In this document: in pieces, positions 12,413-25,518 of the stretch | Layout of the letters: every line of letters begins with the position of its first letter | Numbering within the stretch: the first letter of the stretch is position 1 | From: Simmondsia chinensis | Lineage: Eukaryota > Streptophyta > Magnoliopsida > Caryophyllales > Simmondsiaceae | DNA length: 64,000 nucleotides | Reading direction: 5' to 3' | Assembly: GCA_018398585.1 (NCBI GenBank) | Contig: JAGTTD010000010.1 | Coordinates: forward strand, 27,072,638-27,136,637 | The notes under the pieces: model-generated | Databases searched by the model: none | What the model was told of the DNA's origin: nothing | The model's input: only the letters and a program-made list of their open reading frames with translations | Made by a program: the position numbers and the translations under genes

Positions 12413-14144
12413 ATCTTAAAATTAAATGTTTTCAAAGTGATGGAGGTCGTGAGTTTGACAACAGGCCCATGGCCACCCTTTGTCGTACCCACGGTATTCA
12501 CTTCCACCTTTCCTGTCCTGATACCCCACAACAAAATGGGGTGGCGGAACGAAAGCATCAACATTTAAGTGAAATGGTACGGATTCTACTTTTTCAGGTG
12601 CGTTTTCCTCCAAAATTTTGGGCTGATACTGTTTGTACCGCGTGTTACATTATAAATCGGTTGCCCACTCCAAACTTACAAAATCTTACACCTTTTGAAA
12701 AATTGTCTAAAAAGGCGCTAGACTACCGCTTTTTCTAGGTCTTTGGGTGTGCTCATTATCCTAACATCACATCCCGTACTCCTTATAAATTAGCCCCACG
12801 TTCTATCCCATGCGTGTTTATTGGGTATGCAAGACATTACAAGGGGTACCGGTGCTTGGACCCCACTACTAGTCATGTCTACACTAGTCGCTGTGGGCAT
12901 TTTGTTGAACATTTATTTCCTCAGCCTGACATCGTGTCTAGTACGTTCCTTTACAGCATGGGTTTCTCAATTAAGAGGTATACATGCGTCAGCCTCAAGG
13001 TTTTATACACCTGCAATTTCCCACGCATGTATGCTGCCTGCGTAAAGCTCTATACGGCCTCAAACAGGCACCTCGAGCTTGGTTTCATAGGTTTAGTACG
13101 TTCCTTTATAGCCTGGGTTTCTATTGTAGTAATGCTGATCCCTCTCTTTTCATACATCGATCGCCTCGTAGCATTGTGTGCCTCTTACTATATGTGGATG
13201 ACATTATCCTTACTGGATCTGACGCTTCTTTACTCATTCGACTCACTGCTTCTCTCTGCACTCAGTTTGCCATGAAAGACCTAGGCCCACTTCACTACTT
13301 TCTTGGCATCGAGACAAAATTCACCAAACATGGTCTTTTTCTTTCCCAACATAAGTACACCCTTGACTTACTGGGCAAGCATGACATGCTTGAGGCAAAA
13401 CCTGTATAAACTACTTTACCAGCTCGGGCACAACCCTTTGTGTCTGATGGGTCTCTTCTACCTGATCCGACCGAGTTCTGTAGTGTGGTGGGTGCGCTCC
13501 AGTACCTCACCATGACCTGTCCGGATATTGCATATGCGGTCAATCGTGTCTCTCTGTTTATGCACGCCCCCACTACTTCTCATTGGTAGATGGTTAAACG
13601 CATCCTTCGATACCTGAAGCTCACGCCTGATCATGGTCTCAACATAACTTCGGGTTCTTGCACATCTGTTACTGCATATGCTGATGCTGATTGAGATGGT
13701 TGTCTTGACACTCATTGCTCCACTACGGGGTTTGCTCTGTTTCTAGGTCCCAACCTTATTTCATGGCATGCTAAGAAGCAGCCAACGGTTGCCAAGTCCT
13801 CCACTGAGTCTGAATATCGCGTTGTTGCCAAGGTGGTTGCTGAATGTGATTGGATACGATATCTCATGCGTGACTTAGGCATGTGCCATTCCGGTCTGAT
13901 TCTTGTGTACTATGATAACGTATCTGCTACTTCCTTGGCTGCAAATCTTATCTCTAATGACCGCAGCAAGCACGTTGATGTTGACTTTCATTATGTTTGT
14001 AAGAAGGTTGTTAAGGGTGATATCCAGGTTCGATACACTCCTACCACCAAACAGGTTGCTGACATATTTACCAAGGGGTTGGCTACTGATTGCTTCCGCT
14101 ACCATAGAGCCAATCTGCACGTTGGTCCCCCTCGCACAGATTGA
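12413..14144 (+). pseudogene. Ty1/copia integrase-RT-RNase H remnant, copy A
   Basis: This is the 3' part of a Ty1/copia polyprotein. It opens inside the integrase core (second catalytic Asp in SDGGREF at about 12436-12456), then CPDTPQQNGVAERKHQH and FWADTV. It jumps to reverse transcriptase (ALYGLKQAPRAW at about 13045, intact YVDD in LLYVDDIILTGSD) and RNase H (tail KHVDVDFHY, then TKGL, ending at 14144). The integrase C-terminus to RT linker is missing. In-frame stops (TAG at 12736, TAA at 13407, TAG at 13587, TGA at 13693) and frameshifts break it into at least four pieces. The 5' LTR, gag and protease are absent, so it is a dead fragment. Confidence 0.9.
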
Positions 14145-14151
14145 GGGGGCG

Positions 14152-14283
14152 TATTAGGATATATTCTATTGATATTATTTTGATATTATTCTGATAATAT
14201 TCTGTAATTATTCTTGTACTCTTTACTATAAATATATGCCTCAACAACCCTATTAGATATGCTCGCTAATCCATAATCTCACA
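14152..14283 (+). mobile_element. Copia 3' LTR (132 bp), copy A
   Basis: A purine run (ttgagggggcg) just after the pol stop is the polypurine tract. The LTR then runs from TATTAGGATAT to ATCTCACA. It contains a TATA-like actataaatatatgcc near 14225. The ends match in type those of the minus-strand copia at 42417 and 58471 (TATTAG ... CTCACA), so the two elements are relatives. No 5' partner LTR is present. Confidence 0.75.
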
Positions 14284-15000
14284 GTACCAGCTACTAGTTT
14301 GTGTTAAATAGATATATTACGACCATAATAAATTGCTTCCTTTTGTAATTTTAGAGTCAAATTATTTGTTTATACTATGTTATGAAGATCCAAAGAAATT
14401 CTTCTTAGGGGTATACAACACACATAAAATTTTTAGAAAGGGGGTTCACAGGCAAATCCCATAATCAGAAAATTTTTATAGAGGAAAATAACATAGGATT
14501 TGCATTGTGGGTTTCTGGCTAACACTCGGCACTTCTGGCTTAGTTCTAATTTTATCAGGCTCGACCTCCTTCCTTCTCTCTTCTTGACTTTGTTATATGT
14601 TTGGCATGGATTGGTAATTGTTGGTTATTAGTTGAGTTAACAATTGTAAATGATTAGATAGCGTTACTTGATTAATAAATAAGTAGACATAAATATTTGA
14701 TAAAATTAGCTACTGCCATTAGTTAAATTAATGTAAAATGACATATGAAAACATAGTTAATAAAATAGCATTAGCGATTTTTTTCAACTTGGCCTGATAC
14801 TCATAAAATAGCGCGATTTGGCTAACATACTATATGAATTATAGCAACCAAAACATTTAACATTGAAAGGAGTCTTTCAATTAAAAGCAACCAAGACCTC
14901 AGGCAAGCAGAAAAAAGGGAATGAGGCGAAATGGGAAAATTCGTCAAAGACAGCCGGGAAGAAGAAAAAACGGAATAGGAGGAATCGGTAAGATAAGATC
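14284..15000. other. Spacer downstream of copia, nothing recognised
   Basis: Mixed AT-rich sequence without a supported gene. The copy B counterpart is 31179-31895. Confidence 0.4.
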
Positions 15001-15345
15001 TTGGAAAGAGAGTATGATAGGATGATCTTGCAAGCGGAGCGGACACTAGAGATGGGGAAATTAGTAGGTCTTAACTTTGATGGCTTCGACCCACAAACGG
15101 TGGCAGAATTGCTTGCTAATTGAGGTGGATGGGTTGTTGGTTGAGGTTTCAGTCCTGATCCTGTTTCCCGTGTTGTTTTTCTGGTTTTTCTTCTTTTGGG
15201 ATCCTTTTTTTTCTTTTGATGCCTGTTTGTTGATTGTTTGTTTTGGTCTTTTCTTGTACCCACTTTCATTTTATGGGGTGGTTAAGGCCTCGTCTTCTCG
15301 AGTTGCTTGGTTGTACTTTGGCTTTGCTAGTAATTATCGAAAAAA
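15001..15345 (+). mobile_element. LINE-derived 3' segment, copy A
   Basis: An open 40-codon stretch at 15001-15123 (LEREYDRMILQAERTLEMGK then LVGLNFDGFD) ends in TGA. It resembles the end of plant L1-type ORF1 or linker proteins, which is my inference from memory of the family. It is followed by a T-rich 3' region (tgtacccactttc, gagttgcttggttgtac, then taattatcg and an A-run) whose last ~120 bp is homologous to the retroposon at 59158-59347. ORF2 (endonuclease/RT) is absent, so this is an internally deleted LINE or a non-autonomous derivative. No target duplication was found. Confidence 0.5.
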
Positions 15346-17354
15346 ATTAATCAATTTTAATAATTGATTGTTTACTACAATTTTTAGTTTGAGGCTCCGT
15401 TTGGAATTAGAAAAATTTGAAGGAAAGAAAAACGCGAGGAAAAAAAGTAGATGGGAAAACAAATTAAAGAAAATGACTTTTTTTCCATTGTTTAGAAGTC
15501 AAGGAAAAAAGGGGATAAAAACATGCCTTCAAGATCTTTTTTTTTCCCCTTTATTTGGTTGGTAGAAAACCAAATAGAAAAAAAATAATTAGTGTAACTT
15601 TATAAGTTATGTTCTCTTTATATCGTTTAAGCCATGTGATTTTTGTTGTCACTATTTTCTATGTTGTTCCATTAGGAATTTATTATTTACTGCACCCTGA
15701 GTTTAATTATCACCTATATACTTGACATTTTAATATGTATTATCCAAAATTATGAAATTTAAAAATTTTAGAAAATATTTGGTTTAGGTAACTAGGTTTA
15801 AAATATTTTTGAAATATATTAATATTTTTTCAATATATTAAATATTTTTAAAATATATAAATATTTTTAAATTTTTGGATTTTTTTAAATATCTAAATTA
15901 TTTTTAAGAATTTAAAAATTTTTTAAATTTTGAAAATATTATAAATTTTAAAATTATTATAAATATAAATATTCAAGTCTTTAGGTATTTTTTTTTATAG
16001 AAAAATTATCGCTTAGAAAACTTGAAATTTGAACATTTATTATTTAGATGTCTTCATATTTTAATATATAAAATTGGGGATCCCGAGGTTTGAAAAATTT
16101 TATCACCTACATACACTATGTTGGAATTTTGATAAATTTTGTAAGAATCTAACCAACTTTACAAAAGAAATATTAACATAATACATAATCACAATCGTAT
16201 ATATGTCATGCCAATATTTTCATTATAAATTCAGTGATTGTAATAAAATTTTCATCGATATTGATATGGATTACCCAAATATTGCCACAATCATGTGTCA
16301 TTTTGCAGTTTGGGGTAAAAAAATATCAAATTCTAGTGAAGATACTAATAGACTGTCAAATGTTTAATTTTAGCATTTTGTATTAAAAATCTATTGAATT
16401 TTTACAAAAATGTATCTGATTGATAAAATTTAAAAACTTTAAGGTAACTAAGTGATAAATTGTTTAAAACTAAAGGTACCACATTGTATGTATTAAAATA
16501 TTAGAGTACTTAAGTGACATATGTTCAAACCTTGGGGGTACATAAATGATAATTTTTATTTTTTTATGTGCATGTTATCATAAAGTCATGGAACCCCAAT
16601 AAAGTTATATATAGGGTAGTTAAAAAAATTTACAAAGTTAATAAAAAATATTTCTAAATATCAAGGTACTTGAAAAATATGTATCCAACCTCAAGGTACT
16701 TGAACCAACTTTTGTCAAAAAATTATTATATTCAGGTACTTCGAGTTTAAATATTTTATCAACCGGGTATTTTAAATGATAAATACTATTTTTTTGGACT
16801 AAATAAATACTCTATTCAGTTTATGGGTTTTGTGTACATTGAATGTACATATTTCTAGGTTATAAAGAAAGCAGATCTTGTTAATTAAACAACTACGATC
16901 AAATATGATACATAAGGGGTTAATATGGTTTGGGCCTAAATTCCCCCCCCCCCCCCCCCCCCCCCCCCAAATTTTCCTTTCTACTTCAAGAGGAAAATCA
17001 TTTTCCTCAAATTCTGTTACAAACTTTAAAAATTTTCCATTGGATTTCTTTTCTTTCGTAGTTTTCGTGTATTACAAACACGAGAAAATCACTTTTCTCC
17101 AAATATGTTTTTTCCTTTTATCAATATTTTTCACATTTCACATAGACCCTAAAAGGAGTTTAATGTTTGTAGAAAAATAATATAAATTCTCGAGGTTACC
17201 CCCACGGGCTCCTGTAACCGTTTGTTTAATCTTCGAGGGAATATCAGGTCAGGCGTGTAGCTAGAGCTTGAGTTCAGTTTATCCTAATGAACTCCACCTC
17301 ATACTGAACTCTAAAATAACGTATAAGCACACTGATCCCAAACATCATAAACAG
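15346..17354. other. AT-rich region with 26-bp poly-C
   Basis: It starts with gaggctccgtttgg, a start typical of some plant MITE or hAT ends, but I could not find a matching inverted end. The middle (15720-16760) is A/T-rich with several short words repeated (aaggtacttgaa near 16663 and 16693). A run of 26 C lies at 16943-16968. The apparent frame at 16878-17180 is a product of the poly-C run. Copy B counterpart 32241-34246. Confidence 0.5.
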
Positions 17355-17430
17355 TTGCATGGAGAATGATCAATATATGAATGAATGCTTACTTTTCTTA
17401 ATTTCTCTTAGATTTTTCTTAGTTCATAAC
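17355..17430 (+). mobile_element. Gypsy 5' LTR remnant, copy A
   Basis: This matches the last ~80 bp of the LTR at 41325-41571 (gatcaatatatgaatgaatg, then cttaatttctcttagatttttc and ttagttca). Upstream of about 17355 the match is lost, so the 5' LTR is truncated or strongly diverged. Confidence 0.6.
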
Positions 17431-17431
17431 A

Positions 17432-17445
17432 TTGATACCGGAGCC
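17432..17445 (+). promoter_or_regulatory. tRNA-Met-type primer binding site, copy A
   Basis: TTGATACCGGAGCC directly after the LTR end is a two- to three-base variant of the usual plant TGGTATCAGAGCC primer site. It marks the start of the gypsy internal region. Confidence 0.6.
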
Positions 17446-17467
17446 AAAGTGCCTTTAACCTGTGGCT

Positions 17468-18850
17468 ATGGCTCCTACCCGTTGCAGCCAGGAGGCCATT
17501 TTGGCTGATCTAGAAGGAATTTGTAAATTTGTTGGTAATCTATATGAAAAGCAAAGTTAGCAAGAGGGAAGATGGACAGAGGATATTCAGAAAGCACTGG
17601 AGAGGAGCAAACAACACCGGCTGTAGACTGCGAATGAACTCAAGGATTTGGTGTTTAGATTGGCAAATCAGGTAAAAATTTCTCACTTAGCCTCTATTTC
17701 TCCATTGTTACCTTTGGAATAATCTGTTACAGACTAATGAGATTCCATCTTAAAACTAATTAACAATAAGTGGAGTAGCCTCTCTAGTATATATATTGGT
17801 CTAATTGTTGGTCACCCACCGATGTGGGATACCCCTTTTCATTTCTTCCTGTAACATAATCAAGGGGACCACCGGCTTTGATGGTTTCATCGTTGGCATC
17901 TTACCTGACGGTGTTAATGTCCCCGAGGCCATTGCGTACAGTATTGACCCTACCGAGAGTGCCGGCACCAGTCACTGTATCGGGTGTTCGCAAGCCTGTT
18001 CCTACCATGGCCCCTGTATCGTTGGTATGGACCCGATGGACCGTCCCATCACTCATTTGAACCACCTAGCAATAATAATGATCAGCCTTATCAACTCCAA
18101 ACAAAGCTAGGTAAAATTGAATTCCCTCGTTTTTGGGACATAATGTGCATAGTCGGGTTTATAAATGTGAACAACTTTTTCATTTGGATTGGGTCCCAGA
18201 CAACATGAAAGTTGATTTAGCGTCCATGAATATGGAGGGATTGGCAAACTCTTGGCATTGGCATTACGTTAGGAACCATGTCCTCCTTGCTCCTTGGGAA
18301 ACAATATAAGATAACACTGATTGAAAATTTTGGAGAGGCCTACGAAGACCCCATGGTTGCGCTAGTGTCCTTGAAAAAAAAGGGGTTTCATCCAAGACTA
18401 CCAAAATGCTTTTGATGAGTTATACTATCAACTCAACTTAGAGAGGACTTAGTCACTAGTTATATCGGTGGGTTGCGTAGTGATATTGGTACAGCTATGT
18501 GATTGTTTCAATTCCAGACCTTATATGAGGCCATTTGTAAAGCTAAACTTCGGAAGGCTAGTATATCATTACAGAGATCTAGGCCCTTGACCCAAACCTT
18601 TGGTTCGATGATGGGACTGAAGAAACCAGACACCACAATCATAGGTCCTAGACCCATGGGAGCCCCTAGTGACGGCAGCCGCCGCACCATGAGTCGCGTT
18701 GAGATTAAAGAGCTACAAGCTAAGGGCTTATGTTTCTTTTATGATGAACCCTTTACCACTACCAACCGATGTGCTAATCGTAAGTCTCGTGGTCAGTATT
18801 ACCTCATTGAGGTTGATGACGATGAGGAAGGCTACATGATTTCCTTATAA
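17468..18850 (+). pseudogene. Ty3/gypsy chromovirus gag, copy A
   Basis: ATG at 17468 opens MAPTRCSQEAILADLEG, then TAG and other stops follow. Downstream pieces match the retrotransposon gag core (MNMEGLANSWHWHYVRN near 18227). The last piece, 18503-18850, carries a decayed zinc knuckle (GLCFFYDEPF ... NRCAN) in which the second Cys of the CX2C pair is Tyr, followed by the acidic stretch EVDDDEEG. Copy A has one extra A in a run near 18300 that breaks the frame left open in copy B. Dead. Confidence 0.75.
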
Positions 18851-18931
18851 TTCCATATGGATGTTCCTCCCACCATCTCTTTCCACCCTCTTATGGGAGA
18901 GCCCTCTTACCAAACACTACAGGTCATTGGT

Positions 18932-19375
18932 TGTTGGGATATTTTTTACCTCAAAATTAATATATAAAAGAAGAAAAAAGAAAAAGAAAAAAATCTAAAA
19001 AAAAATTAGAAAAGAGAAAAATGAAAATGGAAAAGAAGAAAAAGAAAAAAAAAAATTGGGAAGTTGAGTCTTTCAAGTAAGGGTTGGGAAGTTTACTTGT
19101 ACAAGTAAACTAATATGTATTTTTTTGTCTTTTTTTTGGCTTGGTGTTTTGTTATAAATAGAGGGGTAGGTTGTGGTAGAAGTGTAGAGAAAGAGAGAGA
19201 GAGAAAAAGAAGAGAAAATGTAGAGTGAGTTGGGGTTTGTAATAGGGTGCCAGCGGGGCACCCGGGTAGGGGGAGAGTGTGGAAAAATAATTGTTGAGTG
19301 TTTGTGTTTTGGAGGTTGTTTTGTTGAGATGTTGAGTGGGGTTCATCCGAGTATGAAGTGAGTCATACTCGGGTA
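18932..19375 (+). mobile_element. TRIM-like LTR, cut off by the gap
   Basis: This is the first 444 bp of the LTR described at 35822-36637. It begins TGTTGGGATATT immediately after the same TTGGT target site, and stops at the N block. Confidence 0.9.
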
Positions 19376-19475
19376 NNNNNNNNNNNNNNNNNNNNNNNNN
19401 NNNNNNNNNNNNNNNNNNNNNNNNNNNNNNNNNNNNNNNNNNNNNNNNNNNNNNNNNNNNNNNNNNNNNNNNNNN
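19376..19475. other. Assembly gap (100 N)
   Basis: Exactly 100 N, the conventional placeholder for a gap of unknown size between scaffolded contigs. Confidence 0.99.
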
Positions 19476-22400
19476 AAATATAGAATTTTGGCATAGATTG
19501 CATAGATATTCTTAAAAACATGATCTAAATTAGTATTTTTGGGAAAAAATTCATTGAATTTTGAGGCCACTTAGTGATAGAATTTTAATAACTTTGGGAT
19601 AATTTGTCATATACTTTAAAATGCGATAATATTTATATGACAAAGAAATCAAACTTTTAAATATGTAATAGATAAACCTTACACACCCACTCAAACCCTA
19701 GCCTCTTAACCCAACAATAGTTAATTTAGAATATTCTCGGTCACCACATCGAGTCAGAGAAACTTTAATTTGCCAATCAAGGCAGGCCAAGGGATACATC
19801 CACTTTCTTAACTATAGCTAAAAAATCGAAGAGATTATGTGTTCTACAGATAAAAGGCAATTTTTTGAACAATTCTGAAGTTACTGTATTTTTATACAAT
19901 AAGTATCAAATCTAACCTTTTAATCACTTATATAGCGCATGAAAAAAAATTACCCAACTCAAATAGAATTGATAAGTAACTAACCTTGAATATGTAAAAG
20001 GAACCCAAGGACAATGAATTAAGCCAAAACATGGATTATGGAGATTGAATTATCTTCGGTTTAATTTGTGAGATGACAAAACTAAGGGAAAAAAAAAAAA
20101 AAAAACCTGACGTTGGATGCGGAATAGGAAAAGGGTGGTTTTGTTTTTTTAATTCTTAGAGATGACGTGGGATGGTGGTGAGGAAGGGGTAGTTTCTTTT
20201 CTTTCTTTTTTTTTCCCCCTTGATTAAAGTTTTTAAATTAGGGAAAATGTATGAAGTTTGAGAGATTAAGAATTAAAGTATAAATTATACCTGCATGTAA
20301 GGGATTTTACCTGTCCAATTGTTATTCCTTGTCATTAGATGAAGTATTGGTGCTAAAAGATTGGTATTGGTCCGTATTAGTTAAATAGAAATAAATCTGT
20401 TTCAGATAAAATGTTTGATAGGGATATGCAGATTTGTCCATTTTTTTTTAAATATAGTAACTCTTGAGTAACACGTACTAAACTAAAAGGGTATTGTTAT
20501 AGCAATATAAGAAAGTATTATTGTCAAAATAAGTATTAAAGTTTTTAAAATTAGGAAAATGTATGAAATTTGAGAGATTTAGAATTAAAGTATAAATCAA
20601 AATTTTAAAGATGTAATAGATAAACCTTACACACCCACTCAAACCCTAGCCTCTTAACCCAACAATAGTTAATTTAAAATATTCCCGGTCACCACATCGA
20701 GTAAAAGAAACTTTAATTTGCCAATCTAGGCGGGCCAAGGGACACATCCACTTTCTTAACTGTAGCTAATAATCGAAGAGATTATGCGTTCTACAGATAA
20801 AAGGCAATTTTTTGAACAATTCTGAAGTACTATATTTTTATACAATAAGTATCAAATCTAACCTTTTAATCACTTATATAGCGCAGGAAAAAAAATTACC
20901 CAACTCAAATAGAATTGATAAGTAACTAACCTTGAATATGTGAAAGGAACCCAAAGACGATGAATTAAGCCAAAACATGGATTATGGAGATTGAATTTTC
21001 TTCGGTTTAATTTGTGAGATGGCAAAACTAAGGGAAAAAAAAAAAACTGACGTTGGATGCGGAATAGGAAAAGGGTGGTTTAGTTTTTTTAATTGTTAAA
21101 AATGACGTGGGATGGTGGTGAGGAAGGGGCAGTTTCTTTTCTTTTTTTTTTGTTTTTTTTCCCTTGATTAAAGTTTTTAAAATTTGGGAAAATGTTTGAA
21201 ATTTGAGAGATTAAGAATTAAAGTATAAATTATACCTGCATGTAAGGGATTTTACCTGTCCAATTGTTATTCCTTGTCATTAGATGAAGTATTGGTGCTA
21301 AAAGATTGGTATTCGGTCCATATTAGTTAAATAGAAATAAATCTGTTTCAGATAAACTGTTGGATAGGGATATGCAGATTTATCCAATTTTTTAAATGTA
21401 GTAACTCTTGAATAACACATACTAAACTAAAAGGGTGTTGTTATAGCAATATAAGAAAGTATTATTGTCAAAAATAAGTATTAAAGTTTTTAAAATTAGG
21501 GAAAATGTATGAAATTTGAGAGATTAAGAATTAAAGTATAAATTATACCTGCATGTAAGGGATTTTACCTGTCCAAATTGTTATTCCTTGTCATTAGAAG
21601 AAGTATTGGTGCTAAAAGATTGATATTTGGTCCGTATTAATTAAATAGAAATAAATCTGTTTCAGATAAAATATTTGATAGGGATATGCAGATTTATCCA
21701 TTTTTTTAAATATAGTAACTCTTGAATAACATGTACTAAACTAAAAGGGTGTTGTTATAGCAATATAAGAAAGTATTATTGTCAAAATAAGTACCTCTTG
21801 AATAATGATGATATGTAATAAACTAAAAGGGTATTGTTATAGTCAGATAAAAAATTGTCAAACAATATGTAATAAATAATAGTCATAATTTTTGTAAAAT
21901 GCTCTGATTTCTAAGATTTTTGCTAATGACATTACTTAAATTAAATATTAGTTGGACATTACCATAAATACTATGCTCTTTGTATTTTATTTTTAATTTT
22001 TTATTTGAGTGGGGGCAGGGGGTTTAATTGCACCTTTTGAGGCAAAACTCTGCAATTCCATCAATTTGGGTGTTCAACTGTGCGTTTTGAACCCAACTGC
22101 TTGAATTCCTCCAATTTGATGTTGGAGTGTGGTAAGGAAGGGTAACTGCGCGTTAAATAACATCTATAGAAGATAGAAGATTTGCAAATAAAATTAGCTT
22201 CTTATTTTGGTGTAGAAACCAATTAAGTGATGTTATCGAGAATTTGATCACCGAATATAGGAGAATTGATCATGTCCGCAAGAGGTCAATTTACACTTTT
22301 GACAAATCAATTTTGGCCTCGCCTAGATGTGTTGCGTAATTCGTTAAAAGGAAGACTTTAAAGGAAGAAAAAATTTGATGGCAATGATTAAAAAGGCCCT

Positions 22401-25041
22401 TAATGAGAAAAGAAGCAGAGCAAAGTAATTACAGTTACCGACCCATTCACAGTCACCATCTTTCATAATTAATAATATAAAAAATTAATAATTATTTCAT
22501 AAATAAATATTTTGTACATGTTATAATATATTATTGAGCCTAATGTAATTATGTCATTTTTAAGTAATATCTTATTAATTAAAAATTATACGTCAATATT
22601 AGAAATAACTAAATAAAAAATAATTTAAATCATAATTAATTAATTATAATAAAGCCTACATTTCATTTATATTTTGTTGTCAAAAGGATACAGTGATTAA
22701 TATAAAAAATAAATCATTGAAAACAACAATAAGCTATATAATTATGTAATAATCAATGCAATAATAACTGAAATAGAAAGCGTGTACTAAGAAAAAACAT
22801 ACCGAGATGTGAAAAGTGTTGATTTTTCCATTTCCATCAACGTCTAAATGCAATAGGCTCAATAGCAACCCCAATGAAGAACCTACTCATTCATGAATCA
22901 CGTGCAATCGAGGCTGAAAGAATAATGTTTGACCTCTGTGGACTAAAAAACTAAATTACAACTATTCAATGCAATAAAAAAATATATAAGACATTTTATC
23001 AACACGATAATTTTAAAAGTGAGATTGTAGCAAAAATATTGATCAATAATAGTTTAAAATGGAAGAAAGTTGGTGATAACTACCATCACCACTTTCTTAG
23101 GAGAAAAAAACCATATAAATTTTTCACTTAAGCATTTTTAAGAGATGATTCTTTATTGTTTAATATTTTAAAAATATATGTGATACTCTACAGAATTAGG
23201 ACCAAAATTGTAGATGCTTTTAAGTTTTAGTAAAAACTTAAGAACATAAATTTGAAGATAAAAATTGAAGGAAAACGTACTTATTGAAGATTAGAAGGAA
23301 TGCATGAAACTTGAACTCCATGGCGACATTCAAAGATTATTCTTGCAATATTTAACTTTCTAAAATATTAATCTTAAAGTTCTAAGTTATGAAGAAATAG
23401 CAATAATTTAGGAATATAGGAGTGATTTGTACTTGATTTTGGGTAACTAATTTTTTCCACTATCTCCATGTGTCCCCCCCCTCCTCCCAAAAAAAAAAAA
23501 AGATGCGGTAACTTCTTTTTTTTAATTTTTTTCCTTATATGTTATAAGATTTGAAATAATTGGTTAAAAATATGAGCGAACTGTGAAAGTTAAAAGGTAG
23601 GTTGTAGGTTTTTTTTTTTTTTTTTTTTTTTTTGTCCAATATAAGAATTTAAATCTTATAGAGAGTTGGGAGTGGGTGATAACTTCTAATTAATTCAACA
23701 GATGTATAGATATATATTATTTTATAATTAATTTTTTTTCTATTTTTTAAATGTTTGTTGATATAAGTGACCAAATATAAATCTGTAGATTGAACAAATT
23801 TAAATTCACTGATGACCCGACTATCAAAAATTATGCTACCAATTTAACGTCGACATAACTTAATACAAATTTGTACAAAACTAAATTAACACAATATTAA
23901 TATATAATACTTAATGGACAAAATAGCAAAATAAAAGAATATATACCATAAACAATCCAGAATTATAACAAAGCATAAAGTAAATTGCTAAATTTAGCAT
24001 GTTTCATTTCCTTTCATAATCATCTTCGCCTTGTTATCTTCCTCAGCCAACGGCATCAATTTTCCTAAATTTTTTGAAAATGATTTTATTTCCTCCAAAA
24101 TTTGAACTTTCATATTCAATATGTAAGTATTCTATGTAAAATTTTAACATCCAATGTTAAAATTTTAGTATGTGTCAAATTAATGTATGTTGTGGGTACT
24201 GGCATATGATAATGGGTATATAGATATAAATATGCAGTGACATTTGCAACGTCTGCATGCTAATTATTTAAAATATAGAATAGCATAATATCACATAAAA
24301 AAAATATAGTTCTCACTTGAACATATGCTGCGATAAAATAGCAAAATTACAGTTAGTCCATGCCATTTGCAAACATACTGTTATTCTATCCACTACGGCT
24401 ACTGCGATAAATGGAAAAAAAAAATGGAAATTATAAGAGCATAAATTTTAGTTGTCTGATTTCCAAGTGCGGATATGTATGACGATTATCACGGTTGGGT
24501 TGGTCTTCTCCAGTTTTAGGTTATCATATTCTAACAATTCATAGCCTGAGCTCAAAATTTTTCTAAACATACCTACTTATTTAAATATACATAGATATTA
24601 TTTTCTTTCAATATTATTAATTTATGCTTTCATCTTCTCATAAGTTTGTATCACTTTTTCCAATATAAGCATTTTGTAGAACAAAAATAAATTGCTGCAT
24701 ATACCACATGTGGGCTTCAATCTTAATATAACCATACCCTTTTACATATTCATAATTCATTATAATGTGAGATTAATAATTAAATTTTCCCACAACCGCT
24801 AATACATATTCCTATTTTATTCTAAATATAATTACTTCTGTCCACAACATGCAAGTGATGTTCCAAATTTTACTACATGTTTCATCACCACACATCAATT
24901 CACTAACACATCGTGTTATAAATTCCCAAAAACCCTACCATCAAAACATAATCAACTATTTTGTTTCTATTCACATCTTAACATCCTTGCCCTCTTATAA
25001 GCCAAATTATTTTGTCCAGGATAACCATTGTTTAAACGAGA

Positions 25042-25518
25042 ATGGATATACTAATTGGAGAAATCCATAATGAAAAACAACTTCGATACAAGGCAGCTTG
25101 GTTACAAAGGAAATGGAGACTGTTTGTTGGTCGTAACAGAAACATAAATGCCGAACAACTAAGCATACAACGACGACAAGTGCAAACACAAGCAAGATCT
25201 TTGCGACGCGCAATAATACGTTCAACATGCAGAAGGACTTCTCTAAATGAGCAGAGGCAAATGGCAGCACAGACATTCACTACCAATCAACCTCAAAATA
25301 TACAATTACTATATAACCCTCAATCAACTCCACCAACACTTAACCCAGCCAATTTATCTCCCTCAATCACTACATCAACAGTCAACAGGAACATGGTGTA
25401 CCATCAATCAACATTGCTTGCAAATGAAACGCTTTTTACAACTACAGAAATACAACACACTACTGGTAAGGACAATCAGACCTATCCTTTCCTATATTAC
25501 AGATTTACATTACGATAG
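25042..25518 (+). CDS. Unknown basic Gln/Arg-rich protein, copy B (158 aa)
   Basis: The longer allele of the ORF at 8132: CAA at 25321 replaces the stop. Residues 1-65 are basic and Gln-rich (RRQVQTQARSLRRAIIRS), and residues 85-158 are Thr/Asn/Pro/Gln-rich and look disordered. No signal peptide, membrane segment or catalytic motif is visible. A second short frame at 25563-25754 has the same composition and ends at a donor-like GGTACGTAA, so both could be exons of one decayed transposon gene. I do not recognise it, and its coding status is unproven. Confidence 0.35.
   Translation: MDILIGEIHNEKQLRYKAAWLQRKWRLFVGRNRNINAEQLSIQRRQVQTQARSLRRAIIRSTCRRTSLNEQRQMAAQTFTTNQPQNIQLLYNPQSTPPTLNPANLSPSITTSTVNRNMVYHQSTLLANETLFTTTEIQHTTGKDNQTYPFLYYRFTLR

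Larger units (their letters stand above)
2573..19375. other. Overlap copy A (contig end before the gap)
   Basis: This stretch matches 19476-36265 almost base for base. The offset drifts only slightly, from 16903 to 16910 to 16890, through small indels. Differences are single substitutions and homopolymer lengths. The similarity runs exactly to the last base region before the N block, and its partner starts at the first base after it. See the findings for the assembly interpretation. Confidence 0.95.

Noticed and set aside
16878..17180. 100-residue frame with a poly-proline run
   Set aside because: The prolines come from a 26-C homopolymer, and the flanks are AT-rich non-coding sequence.
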